Source: an uncultured Bacteroidota bacterium
GTDB taxonomy: Bacteria > Bacteroidota > Bacteroidia > Flavobacteriales > Flavobacteriaceae
Assembly: GCA_902594745.1 (NCBI GenBank)
Contig: CACJNF010000011.1
Location: 1 to 35,917, forward strand
Length of the DNA stretch: 35,917 nucleotides
Direction: 5' to 3'
Below the pieces are notes generated by a model. It had not been told where the DNA came from and made no database searches. It was given only the letters and a program-made list of their open reading frames with translations. Positions within the stretch are counted from its first letter, which is position 1. Each line of letters opens with the position of its first letter. Shown here piece by piece: positions 15,610-24,361 of this stretch. The position numbers and the translations under genes are program-made.

Positions 15610-17001
15610 ATTTTTATCAAAAAGAAGTCTTTATTTATTGAAACATACGGGTGTCAGATGAATTTTGCTGACAGTGAGGTTGTTGCATCTATATTAAAAA
15701 AAGATGGCTATGAATTGACTGATGATTCAAAGAGCGCAAATCTAGTTTTATTAAATACCTGTTCAATTAGAGATAAGGCTGAACAAACAGTTCGAAATAA
15801 ACTTAAAACATATAATTCATACAAGAAGGATAATAGTAATTTAAAAATAGGGCTTTTAGGTTGTATGGCTGAAAGGTTAAAGGATAAGCTTCTTGAAGAA
15901 GAAAAGATGGTTGACCTAGTTGTAGGACCAGATTCATACAAAGACCTTCCAAACCTATTGGATGAGGTTGATCATAACCAAAAGGCAGTTAATGTTATAT
16001 TATCAAAGTCTGAAACCTATGGAGATATTTCACCAGTAAGAATTCACAACAACGGGATTAATGCATTCGTGTCAATTACAAGAGGGTGTGACAACATGTG
16101 TACATTTTGTGTTGTGCCATTTACAAGAGGTAGAGAGAGAAGTAGAAATCCTGATAGCATATTAAGGGAGATAGATGAATTAAATCAAAAAGGATATAAG
16201 GAAATAACATTGCTTGGACAAAATGTTGATAGTTATTTATGGTATGGTGGAGGTCCTAAAAAAGACTTTAAAAAGGCCACAGAAGAGCAAAAGAAAAATT
16301 CTGTAAAATTTTCAAGCTTACTTGACTTAGTTGCTTCAAGTTTTCCTGAAATCAGAATAAGATTTTCAACTTCTAATCCTCAGGACATGACAATTGACGT
16401 CATTGAAACAATGTCTAGATATGAAAATATCTGTAACTATATTCACCTCCCAATTCAGTCTGGAAGTGATAGAATTTTAAAAAAGATGAATCGACTTCAT
16501 ACTAGAAAGGAATATCTTGATCTTATAAAGAAAATTAGAGAAATAATACCTAATTGTGGTATTTCCCATGATATGATTACTGGGTTTCCTTCTGAAACTG
16601 AAAGAGATCATCAAGATACTTTATCTCTTATGGAAGAAGTAAAGTATGACTTTGGATATATGTTTGCGTATTCTGAAAGACCAGGAACTTATGCGGCTAG
16701 GCACTTTAAAGATGATATCTCTCCAGAAATCAAACAAAGAAGATTAGAGGAAATAATTACTCTTCAACAAAAACATAGCCTAGAAAGAAACAAAAGTTTC
16801 ATTAATAAAAAGTGCGAAGTACTCATAGATAAAGAATCTAAAAAATCAAATGATTTTTGGAGTGGAAGAACAACTGAAAATAATGTTGTTGTTTTTCCTA
16901 AATACAATTTTAAATTAGGTGATACTGTAAATATTGATATTAGTGATTGCACAACTGCAACACTAATTGGAAATATTAATCAATTAAAAGCTAAAGTATA
17001 A
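15610..17001 (+). CDS. miaB: tRNA-2-methylthio-N6-dimethylallyladenosine synthase (start codon non-canonical)
   Basis: A radical-SAM methylthiotransferase that adds the 2-methylthio group to i6A37 of tRNAs reading UNN codons. The SAM-cluster motif CDNMCTFC is at 16084-16107, the second and third auxiliary-cluster cysteines are in NTCSIR and GCMAER, and a TRAM domain closes the protein. The first ATG (15658) falls inside the conserved IETYGCQMN block and would drop the first cluster Cys (codon 15652-15654). The frame stays open upstream to a TAA at 15601-15603, encoding KKKSLFIETYGCQ, but holds no ATG, GTG or TTG. I therefore place the start at ATT 15610 (463 residues); ATC 15616 and ATT 15637 are alternatives. 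Its TAA overlaps the next ATG by one base. It heads the run to groEL. The product is certain; the start is not. Confidence 0.92.
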   Translation: MFIKKKSLFIETYGCQMNFADSEVVASILKKDGYELTDDSKSANLVLLNTCSIRDKAEQTVRNKLKTYNSYKKDNSNLKIGLLGCMAERLKDKLLEEEKMVDLVVGPDSYKDLPNLLDEVDHNQKAVNVILSKSETYGDISPVRIHNNGINAFVSITRGCDNMCTFCVVPFTRGRERSRNPDSILREIDELNQKGYKEITLLGQNVDSYLWYGGGPKKDFKKATEEQKKNSVKFSSLLDLVASSFPEIRIRFSTSNPQDMTIDVIETMSRYENICNYIHLPIQSGSDRILKKMNRLHTRKEYLDLIKKIREIIPNCGISHDMITGFPSETERDHQDTLSLMEEVKYDFGYMFAYSERPGTYAARHFKDDISPEIKQRRLEEIITLQQKHSLERNKSFINKKCEVLIDKESKKSNDFWSGRTTENNVVVFPKYNFKLGDTVNIDISDCTTATLIGNINQLKAKV

Positions 17002-18263
17002 TGGAGTCAGTTTTAACTGTAAAACAAAGGTTTGGTATAATTGGAGATAATCCTAAGCTTAATAGAGCAATTGAAAAATCAATTCAAGTTGCTAACTCTG
17101 ATATATCTGTACTTGTTACAGGTGAGAGTGGTGTTGGAAAAGAGAACATTCCTAAAATAATTCATCAGTATTCTCATAGAAAACATGCAAAATATATTGC
17201 AGTTAATTGTGGTGCAATTCCAGAAGGTACAATTGATTCTGAATTATTCGGGCATGAAAAAGGAGCATTTACTGGAGCTACGGCAAACAGAAGTGGTTAT
17301 TTTGAAGTAGCTGATGGAGGGACAATATTTCTAGATGAAGTTGGTGAACTTCCACTTTCTACCCAGGTTAGACTTTTAAGAATTCTTGAAAGTGGAGAGT
17401 ATATTAAAGTTGGATCTTCAAAAGTTCAAAAAACTAATGTAAGAATAGTGGGTGCGACAAATGTTAATATGGATGAGGCAATTAAGAAAGGAAAATTTAG
17501 AGAAGATCTTTTTTACAGACTAAGTACTATAATTATTAATATACCTCCATTGAGGGATAGAAAAGATGATATCCCTATCTTGTTTAGAAAATTCGCATCT
17601 GATTTTGCCCAAAAATACAATATGCCAACCTTAAGGCTTGATGAATCTGCTCAAGATTTGCTTTGTCAACAAGATTGGAAAGGGAATATTAGGCAACTAA
17701 GAAATGTTGCTGAACAAATGTCAATATTAGAAAAAGAAAGAAATCTTAAAAGTGATACTTTAAATAATTACCTTCCAAATAAAGTTTCAAAACTACCCGC
17801 AACTCTTGATGATGTTAATGAGGATTCATCATCTTTCTCATCAGAGCGTGAAATCCTTTATAAGGTTCTGTTTGACATGAAGAATGACTTAAATGATCTA
17901 AAAAAATTAACTCTTGAAATAATGCAAGGCGATGATAACAATGAAATAAAAGAAAAGAATCAAGGCTTAATTAATAAAATTTATGGTGATGATGAATCAT
18001 ATGACAGCCAAGAAATAGAAAATTCAGCCGTTGATTTGAATGTTGACCTGGAGAACAAAGTTCAGGATAAGTATGAATATGCAGAGACAATTGAAGAAGA
18101 GGAGACTCTTTCTCTTCAGGACAAGGAGCTAGAAATGATTAAACAAGCTTTAATTAGGACTAATGGAAGGAGAAAAAATGCTGCTAAAGAGCTTGGTATA
18201 TCAGAAAGAACTTTATATAGAAAAATTAAACAACATAATCTTGGAGATGTTTCAGAATTTTAA
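17001..18263 (+). CDS. sigma54-dependent transcriptional activator without receiver domain
   Basis: 420 residues. The AAA+ domain begins within the first 15 residues: Walker A GESGVGKE (41-48), the sigma54-contacting loop GAFTGA (88-93), Walker B GGTIFLDEVGEL (106-117), and the arginine-finger region FREDLFYRL. A Fis-type helix-turn-helix lies near the C-terminus (about 385-415). Between them is a Ser/Glu/Asp-rich linker (about 265-375). There is no receiver, GAF or PAS domain, so its activity must be set by expression, by a partner, or be constitutive. It remodels RNA polymerase bound to sigma54 (RpoN). Genes like it sit between miaB and lptE in many Flavobacteria, as I recall. Its start overlaps the miaB stop (TAATG), and its end overlaps the lptE start by 17 bases, so it belongs to the operon. 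Targets unknown. Confidence 0.92.
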   Translation: MESVLTVKQRFGIIGDNPKLNRAIEKSIQVANSDISVLVTGESGVGKENIPKIIHQYSHRKHAKYIAVNCGAIPEGTIDSELFGHEKGAFTGATANRSGYFEVADGGTIFLDEVGELPLSTQVRLLRILESGEYIKVGSSKVQKTNVRIVGATNVNMDEAIKKGKFREDLFYRLSTIIINIPPLRDRKDDIPILFRKFASDFAQKYNMPTLRLDESAQDLLCQQDWKGNIRQLRNVAEQMSILEKERNLKSDTLNNYLPNKVSKLPATLDDVNEDSSSFSSEREILYKVLFDMKNDLNDLKKLTLEIMQGDDNNEIKEKNQGLINKIYGDDESYDSQEIENSAVDLNVDLENKVQDKYEYAETIEEEETLSLQDKELEMIKQALIRTNGRRKNAAKELGISERTLYRKIKQHNLGDVSEF

Positions 18264-18771
18264 AAAATATTTTTTACTTTTTAGTTTTTCATTAATTAGC
18301 TACTCATGTGGAATCTACAGTTTTACTGGCTCATCAATTCCCGTAGGAGTTGAAACTTTTCAGGTAGATTATTTTGAAAATACTGCTGGAGGTAGACCTG
18401 GATCTACTGTTGAACCAGGTCTTGACAGAGACTTTACTATTGCATTACAAGACTTGATTGTTAATCAAACTAGTCTAAACCTAGTAAACGAAGGAGGAAA
18501 TATTATTTATAGTGGTGACATTGTTGAATTTAGCGTTACTCCTATGGCTGCAACTGCTGAAATTAAGGCTGCTCAAAATAGATTAAGAATGGCTGTGATG
18601 GTCAGCTACGAAAACACATTAAATGATGAAGACAATGTAGAAAAGAAGTTTTCACATTACTTTGACTTCCCCGGAAGTCTCCAACTCTATGACATCAAAG
18701 ATTCTGCACTACAAGAAATTTTTGAGAGAATTACTCAGGATATTTTAAATGAAACACTAGCAAAATGGTAA
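18247..18771 (+). CDS. lptE: LPS-assembly outer-membrane lipoprotein LptE
   Basis: 174 residues. LptE plugs the LptD barrel and helps insert lipopolysaccharide into the outer membrane. The start is taken at 18247 because it gives a clean lipoprotein signal peptide (Met-Phe-Gln, basic residues, hydrophobic core) ending in ISYSC; an in-frame ATG at 18163 would add 28 charged residues ahead of the signal and lies wholly inside the previous gene. After the Cys comes GIYSFTGSSIP, then the predicted small alpha/beta fold, with AATAEIKAAQNRLRMAVMV typical of Bacteroidota LptE-like proteins. Sequence conservation in this family is low, so position in the cluster supports the name. It overlaps the upstream gene by 17 bases and the next by 7. 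Confidence 0.82.
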   Translation: MFQNFKKYFLLFSFSLISYSCGIYSFTGSSIPVGVETFQVDYFENTAGGRPGSTVEPGLDRDFTIALQDLIVNQTSLNLVNEGGNIIYSGDIVEFSVTPMAATAEIKAAQNRLRMAVMVSYENTLNDEDNVEKKFSHYFDFPGSLQLYDIKDSALQEIFERITQDILNETLAKW

Positions 18772-19370
18772 AGAAAACAGATAATTCTTTCTCAAAAGTT
18801 TTAAAAGACTTTGATCCATCAGATCAATCAACATCAACAGTCCTAAAAGGCATACTTAATAGTTATCCTTTTTTTCAATCAGCATCAGCTTATTATTTAA
18901 AAACATTAAAAGTTCAGGAAAAAGATTCATTCAATGAATTACTTCCAAAGACTTCTATACTAACATATAATAGATCAATCCTAAGGAATTGGATATATGA
19001 AAAGGAAGAAGATAAGATTAATAAAAAGGATGATAAAATTGAAAAATATTCTTTTTTAGATTGGTTTGATGTAATAAATAAAAGTGAATCGAATTTAGAT
19101 TACAAGATTGATCTAATTGATAAATTCATAAAGAATTCACCAAAAATTAATATAAACAACGAATATAAGTCTGATATTGAAATTATTCCTAAATCTAAGA
19201 TTAAGGATAACCTAATAACTGAGACACTCGCTCAAATTTATATTAACCAGAAAAAATACAATAAAGCAATAAAAGCATATAACATATTAATCTTGAAATA
19301 TCCAAAAAAAAGTAGTTTCTTTGCAGACCAAATTGAAAGGATAAAAAACTTAAAAAAAAATAATAATTAA
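18765..19370 (+). CDS. conserved protein with C-terminal TPR-like helices, unknown function
   Basis: 201 residues, no signal peptide or membrane segment. The N-terminal third has FDPSDQSTSTVLKGILNSYP and SASAYYLKTLK, a pattern I recognise from Flavobacteria proteins encoded between lptE and secG. The middle is lysine- and aspartate-rich and likely disordered, with a FLDWFDVI motif. The last 50 residues form a TPR-like helix pair (ETLAQIYINQKKYNKAIKAY, then NILILKYPKKS), a protein-contact module. The start overlaps the lptE stop by 7 bases and the end is 2 bases before secG, so it is translated as part of the operon. Function is not known; a cytoplasmic scaffold linked to envelope assembly is only suggested by the neighbours. 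Confidence 0.8.
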   Translation: MVKKTDNSFSKVLKDFDPSDQSTSTVLKGILNSYPFFQSASAYYLKTLKVQEKDSFNELLPKTSILTYNRSILRNWIYEKEEDKINKKDDKIEKYSFLDWFDVINKSESNLDYKIDLIDKFIKNSPKININNEYKSDIEIIPKSKIKDNLITETLAQIYINQKKYNKAIKAYNILILKYPKKSSFFADQIERIKNLKKNNN

Positions 19371-19372
19371 TC

Positions 19373-19717
19373 ATGGGAACCTTTTGGATATTAGTATCGC
19401 TGATTTTATTTGTTTGTGTTTTATTAATACTTGTGATTATGGTTCAAAACCCTAAAGGAGGAGGTCTATCCTCTACTTTTGGTGGAGGCCAACAACAAAT
19501 TGGTGGTGTAAAAAGTACTACAGATTTTCTTGATAAAAGCACATGGGCTCTTGCTATAATTATTCTTGTTTTGATTCTCATTTCAAATGTAACATTAATG
19601 AATGATTCCGATAATTCTGATTCAATTCTAATTGATGAATCAATTCCTGAGCAAACCATTCCTGAAATTCCAGAACAAAATATTCCAGAAATACCCACTG
19701 AAACAATAGATGATTAG
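19373..19717 (+). CDS. secG: preprotein translocase subunit SecG
   Basis: 114 residues. SecG is the small accessory subunit of the SecYEG channel. Two membrane segments are visible (about 4-23 and 57-76), joined by the hallmark cytoplasmic loop MVQNPKGGGLSSTFGGG and followed by FLDKSTW, which is diagnostic. Compared with E. coli SecG the tail is different: after the second segment it carries an acidic stretch and a short IPE repeat (IPEQTIPEIPEQNIPEIPTE). Bacteroidota SecG often have extended acidic/proline tails, but their role is unclear. The gene follows the TPR-like gene by 2 bases and lies 80 bases upstream of groES. Confidence 0.95.
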   Translation: MGTFWILVSLILFVCVLLILVIMVQNPKGGGLSSTFGGGQQQIGGVKSTTDFLDKSTWALAIIILVLILISNVTLMNDSDNSDSILIDESIPEQTIPEIPEQNIPEIPTETIDD

Positions 19718-19728
19718 TGTCATGATGT

Positions 19729-19749
19729 CATGAAAAAGTATTTTTCATG
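19729..19749. promoter_or_regulatory. inverted repeat between secG and groES
   Basis: Arms CATGAAAAA (19729-19737) and TTTTTCATG (19741-19749) are perfect complements around a GTA loop. No T-tract follows, so it is a poor terminator, and it does not resemble the CIRCE element. It may be an operator or mRNA structure for groESL. Confidence 0.4.
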
Positions 19750-19763
19750 GACTTTAAATAGTA

Positions 19764-19779
19764 TGGCATAGTTTGTGAA
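19764..19779 (+). promoter_or_regulatory. weak sigma54-like or -7-like promoter sequence before groES
   Basis: TGGCATAGTTTGTGAA agrees with the -24 half of the sigma54 consensus (TGGCA), but at -12 has GA in place of GC. The same bases include TAGTTTG, one base shorter than the housekeeping -7 box TAnnTTTG. Either could start groESL transcription; the groES ATG lies 18 bases downstream. Low confidence. Confidence 0.25.
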
Positions 19780-19797
19780 ATTCATAAAATAAAAAAG

Positions 19798-20076
19798 ATG
19801 AGTAAAATAAATATTAAACCACTTGCAGATAGAGTCTTAGTTCAACCTTCTGAAGCTGAAACTACTACATCATCTGGAATTATTATTCCGGATACTGCAA
19901 AGGAGAAACCTCAAAGAGGTAAAATCGTTGCAGTTGGACCTGGGACAAAAGAAAATCCAGTAACTCTAAAAGCTGGTGATATTGTTCTGTATGGAAAGTA
20001 TTCTGGAACTGAATTACAACATGAAGGTGTTGATTACTTAATAATGAAAGAAAGTGATATTCTTGCAATTGTATAA
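19798..20076 (+). CDS. groES: co-chaperonin GroES
   Basis: 92 residues, the usual length. It shows the family pattern: [13 protein letters not shown] at the start, the mobile-loop segment with [17 protein letters not shown], then [10 protein letters not shown] and [10 protein letters not shown], and the closing ESDILAIV. GroES forms the heptameric lid of the GroEL folding chamber in the cytoplasm. It is 16 bases upstream of groEL and surely co-transcribed with it. An 80-base gap to secG, with an inverted repeat and promoter-like sequence, suggests that groESL also has its own promoter besides read-through from the miaB run. Confidence 0.98.
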   Translation: MSKINIKPLADRVLVQPSEAETTTSSGIIIPDTAKEKPQRGKIVAVGPGTKENPVTLKAGDIVLYGKYSGTELQHEGVDYLIMKESDILAIV

Positions 20077-20086
20077 CTAAACTTAA

Positions 20087-21727
<1,641 letters not shown>

Positions 21728-21746
21728 TAGATTGAACACAAAGATA

Positions 21747-21774
21747 AAAACCTGCTTTTCAGCAGGTTTTTTTT
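21747..21774 (+). terminator. intrinsic terminator after groEL
   Basis: The stem CCTGCT (21751-21756) pairs with AGCAGG (21761-21766) around a TTTC loop, extended by AAAA/TTTT pairs and followed by eight T residues (21767-21774). It lies 19 bases after the groEL stop. The -7 element of purH begins 2 bases after the T-tract. Confidence 0.93.
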
Positions 21775-21775
21775 G

Positions 21776-21783
21776 TACTTTTG
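21776..21783 (+). promoter_or_regulatory. candidate -7 promoter element for purH
   Basis: TACTTTTG matches TAnnTTTG exactly and lies 10 bases before the purH ATG at 21794. The region where a -33 element would sit is the stem of the groEL terminator and holds CTG rather than TTG. Confidence 0.5.
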
Positions 21784-21793
21784 TTTCCTTCAT

Positions 21794-23302
21794 ATGAAAA
21801 AGATTTCTTCAGCACTGATTTCTGTTTTTAATAAAAATAAAATTGAGGATTTATGTCAAATTCTCTCAAACAATAATGTTAAAATATATTCTACTGGTGG
21901 AACTTACGATTATATAAATAGTCTAGGTATTAAACTTGAAAAAGTTGAGGACTTAACAACATACCCATCTATTTTAAATGGAAGAGTGAAAACTCTCCAC
22001 CCTAAGATATTTGGTGGAATTTTAAAAACAAATTCAAAGTCTGACATTGATGAATCAAAAAAATATAAAATTCCTGATATAGATCTTGTAGTAGTTGATC
22101 TATATCCATTTGAGGAGACTGTTAAGAATTCTAATAATCATGAGGATATAATTGAAAAGATTGATATAGGAGGGGTTTCTCTTATTAGAGCTGCAGCAAA
22201 AAATTATGAAAATGTTGCTTGTATCTCGTCTAAAGATCAATACGATGAATTGATTAATATTTTAAAGAATGATTGTAAAACAAGTTTAGAATATAGAAAA
22301 AAACTTGCATTTGACGCATTCCAAAAAAGCTCAGATTATGACTATAAGATTTCATCTTATTTAAATAAGAATATTAATACAAATTCTGATAAGGATACTG
22401 TAAAAGAGTTAAGGTATGGGGAAAACCCTCATCAGAATGGTAGATTTATAGGTCAAATAGATAAAATATTTGAACAAATACATGGTAAAGATATTTCATA
22501 CAATAATCTTTTAGATATAGATTCAGCAATAGGACTTCTTAAAGACTTGGAAACAAAAAAATCAGTTTTTTTAATACATAAGCATAACAATCCATGTGGT
22601 GTTGCTATAAGGGATAATCTATTAGACGCATATTTAGATGCACTATCATGTGATAATATATCTGCTTTTGGCGGAATTTTAACTTCTAACCAAACTATTG
22701 ATTTAAAAGTTGCTGAGGAGATTAATAAACTATTCTTTGAAGTATTAATTGCACCAAATTTTAGTGATAGTGCATTGGATATATTAAAATCTAAAAAGAA
22801 CAGAATAATTATAAAATTAAAAACTTATCCAATAAATAAACTCCAAACTCGATCCTGCCTTAATGGTATACTTGAGCAAGATATAGATGATAAAATTGAA
22901 AAATTTGATGATTTTAAAGTTGTCACAAAAATATCTCCAAATTCAACAAAATCTGATGATCTTGTATTAGCGTCAATTATTGTAAAACATACAAAATCCA
23001 ATTGTATAGCAATTGTAAAAAACAATCAATTAATTGGATCTGGAATGGGACAAGTATCAAGAATAGACGCACTAAATCAAGCAATTGAAAAATCTAAAAT
23101 ATTTGGCTTTGATCTTAATGAATCTTGTTTAGCAAGTGATGCCTTCTTTCCATTTTCAGATTGTGTTGAAATATCACATGCAAATAATATAAACTCAATT
23201 GTTCAACCAGGAGGTTCAATTAAAGACCAAGATTCCATCGATTTTTGTAATAAAAATGGGATGTCTATGGTTTTTTCAGGAATAAGACATTTTAGACATT
23301 AA
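21794..23302 (+). CDS. purH: bifunctional AICAR transformylase / IMP cyclohydrolase
   Basis: 502 residues. PurH performs the last two steps of IMP synthesis: formylation of AICAR with 10-formyl-tetrahydrofolate, then ring closure. The N-terminal cyclohydrolase domain shows STGGTYDYI and GRVKTLHPKIFGGIL; the transformylase domain shows LRYGENPHQNG, HKHNNPCGVA and the closing QPGGSIKDQDSIDFCN and FSGIRHFRH. The start is set at the ATG at 21794: the frame extends back to a TTG at 21773, but that codon lies in the groEL terminator T-tract, and MKKISSALISVFNK is the conserved N-terminus. It is 32 bases upstream of mreB, which has its own -7 box. Confidence 0.97.
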   Translation: MKKISSALISVFNKNKIEDLCQILSNNNVKIYSTGGTYDYINSLGIKLEKVEDLTTYPSILNGRVKTLHPKIFGGILKTNSKSDIDESKKYKIPDIDLVVVDLYPFEETVKNSNNHEDIIEKIDIGGVSLIRAAAKNYENVACISSKDQYDELINILKNDCKTSLEYRKKLAFDAFQKSSDYDYKISSYLNKNINTNSDKDTVKELRYGENPHQNGRFIGQIDKIFEQIHGKDISYNNLLDIDSAIGLLKDLETKKSVFLIHKHNNPCGVAIRDNLLDAYLDALSCDNISAFGGILTSNQTIDLKVAEEINKLFFEVLIAPNFSDSALDILKSKKNRIIIKLKTYPINKLQTRSCLNGILEQDIDDKIEKFDDFKVVTKISPNSTKSDDLVLASIIVKHTKSNCIAIVKNNQLIGSGMGQVSRIDALNQAIEKSKIFGFDLNESCLASDAFFPFSDCVEISHANNINSIVQPGGSIKDQDSIDFCNKNGMSMVFSGIRHFRH

Positions 23303-23317
23303 TTGGTATTATTTAAC

Positions 23318-23325
23318 TAACTTTG
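23318..23325 (+). promoter_or_regulatory. candidate -7 promoter element for mreB
   Basis: TAACTTTG matches TAnnTTTG exactly and ends 9 bases before the mreB ATG (23335). No good TTG occurs 19-21 bases upstream. If used, the leader would be only a few bases long. Confidence 0.5.
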
Positions 23326-23334
23326 CTAACTATT

Positions 23335-24354
23335 ATGGGATTTTTCACAGAAGAAATAGCTATTGATCTTGGGACTGCAAACACTTTAATTATTCATAAC
23401 GATAAAGTTGTTATTAATAGTCCATCTATTGTTGCAATGGATAGGGCTTCAAAAAAAATAATAGCTATTGGTGAAGAGGCAAAATTCATGCAAGGTAAAA
23501 CTCACGAAAATATTAAGACAATTAGGCCCTTAAAGGACGGAGTTATTGCTGATTTTGAAGCATCAGAAAAAATGATTAGTGAGTTAATTAGAAGTATTCC
23601 TACTCTAAAAAAAAGATGGTTTTCTCCTTCTTTGACAATGGTAATTTGTATTCCTTCGGGAATCACAGAAGTTGAAATGAGAGCTGTAAAAGAATCTGCT
23701 GAAAGAGTAAATGGTAAGGAAGTATATTTAATTCATGAACCAATGGCAGCAGCCATTGGTATAGGAATTGACATTGTAAAACCAAGAGGTAATATGGTTG
23801 TTGATATTGGAGGTGGTACAACGGAAATTGCTGTTATCGCATTAGCCGGTATAGTTTGTGAGAAATCATTGAAAGTAGCTGGTGATATGCTTACCAATGA
23901 TATAGTGTACTACATGAGAACTAAACATAATTTATATATCGGTGATAGAACAGCAGAAAAAATCAAAATTGAAGTAGGTTCTGTAACTGAAAGTTTAGAT
24001 GAACCTCCTGAAGACATGCATGTTCAAGGAAGAGATCTTTTGTCTGGTAAACCTAAGGAGAAAGTTATCTCATATATAGAAGTTGCAAAGGCAATTGATA
24101 AATCTATAATTAGAATTGAAGACTCAATCATGGAGACTCTATCTCAAACACCACCAGAACTTGCTGCAGATATTTATAATACAGGAATATACTTAGCTGG
24201 AGGAGGAGCACTTCTTAGAGGCTTAGATGAAAGATTGTCAAAGAAAACTGATTTGCCTGTTTATATTGCTGAAGATCCACTTCAAGCAGTAGTTAGAGGA
24301 ACAGGAATTGCCCTGAAGAATATAGAAAAATTTAAGTCTGTTCTAATCAAGTAA
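23335..24354 (+). CDS. mreB: rod shape-determining protein MreB
   Basis: 339 residues, typical. This bacterial actin forms membrane-bound filaments that guide elongation. Actin-fold motifs are clear: IAIDLGTANTLI (phosphate 1), VVDIGGGTTEIAV (phosphate 2), HEPMAAAIG, and IYLAGGGALLRGLD (adenosine). The short N-terminal MGFFTEE leads straight into the first strand, as in other MreB, so the ATG at 23335 is preferred over an in-frame TTG at 23323 that lies within the -7 element. It is first of five genes in a rod-shape operon with mreC 7 bases downstream. Confidence 0.97.
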   Translation: MGFFTEEIAIDLGTANTLIIHNDKVVINSPSIVAMDRASKKIIAIGEEAKFMQGKTHENIKTIRPLKDGVIADFEASEKMISELIRSIPTLKKRWFSPSLTMVICIPSGITEVEMRAVKESAERVNGKEVYLIHEPMAAAIGIGIDIVKPRGNMVVDIGGGTTEIAVIALAGIVCEKSLKVAGDMLTNDIVYYMRTKHNLYIGDRTAEKIKIEVGSVTESLDEPPEDMHVQGRDLLSGKPKEKVISYIEVAKAIDKSIIRIEDSIMETLSQTPPELAADIYNTGIYLAGGGALLRGLDERLSKKTDLPVYIAEDPLQAVVRGTGIALKNIEKFKSVLIK

Positions 24355-24361
24355 CTTTTTA

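Noticed and set aside
18163-18246. Earlier in-frame start for lptE adding 28 residues
   Set aside because: It lies wholly inside the sigma54-activator gene and would place charged residues before the lipoprotein signal peptide; the ATG at 18247 gives a proper signal and lipobox.
19643-19705. Repeated IPE-coding units at the secG 3' end as a tandem DNA repeat
   Set aside because: The DNA units vary in sequence and length; it is better described as a protein-level repeat in the SecG tail.
19718-19797. CIRCE/HrcA operator before groES
   Set aside because: No TTAGCACTC-N9-GAGTGCTAA arms are present; the inverted repeat seen there has a different sequence.
21773-21793. TTG start for purH
   Set aside because: It sits in the T-tract of the groEL terminator; the conserved N-terminus begins at the ATG at 21794.
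23323-23334. TTG start for mreB
   Set aside because: It overlaps the -7 promoter element, and MreB proteins begin right before the IAIDLGTANT strand, as with the ATG at 23335.
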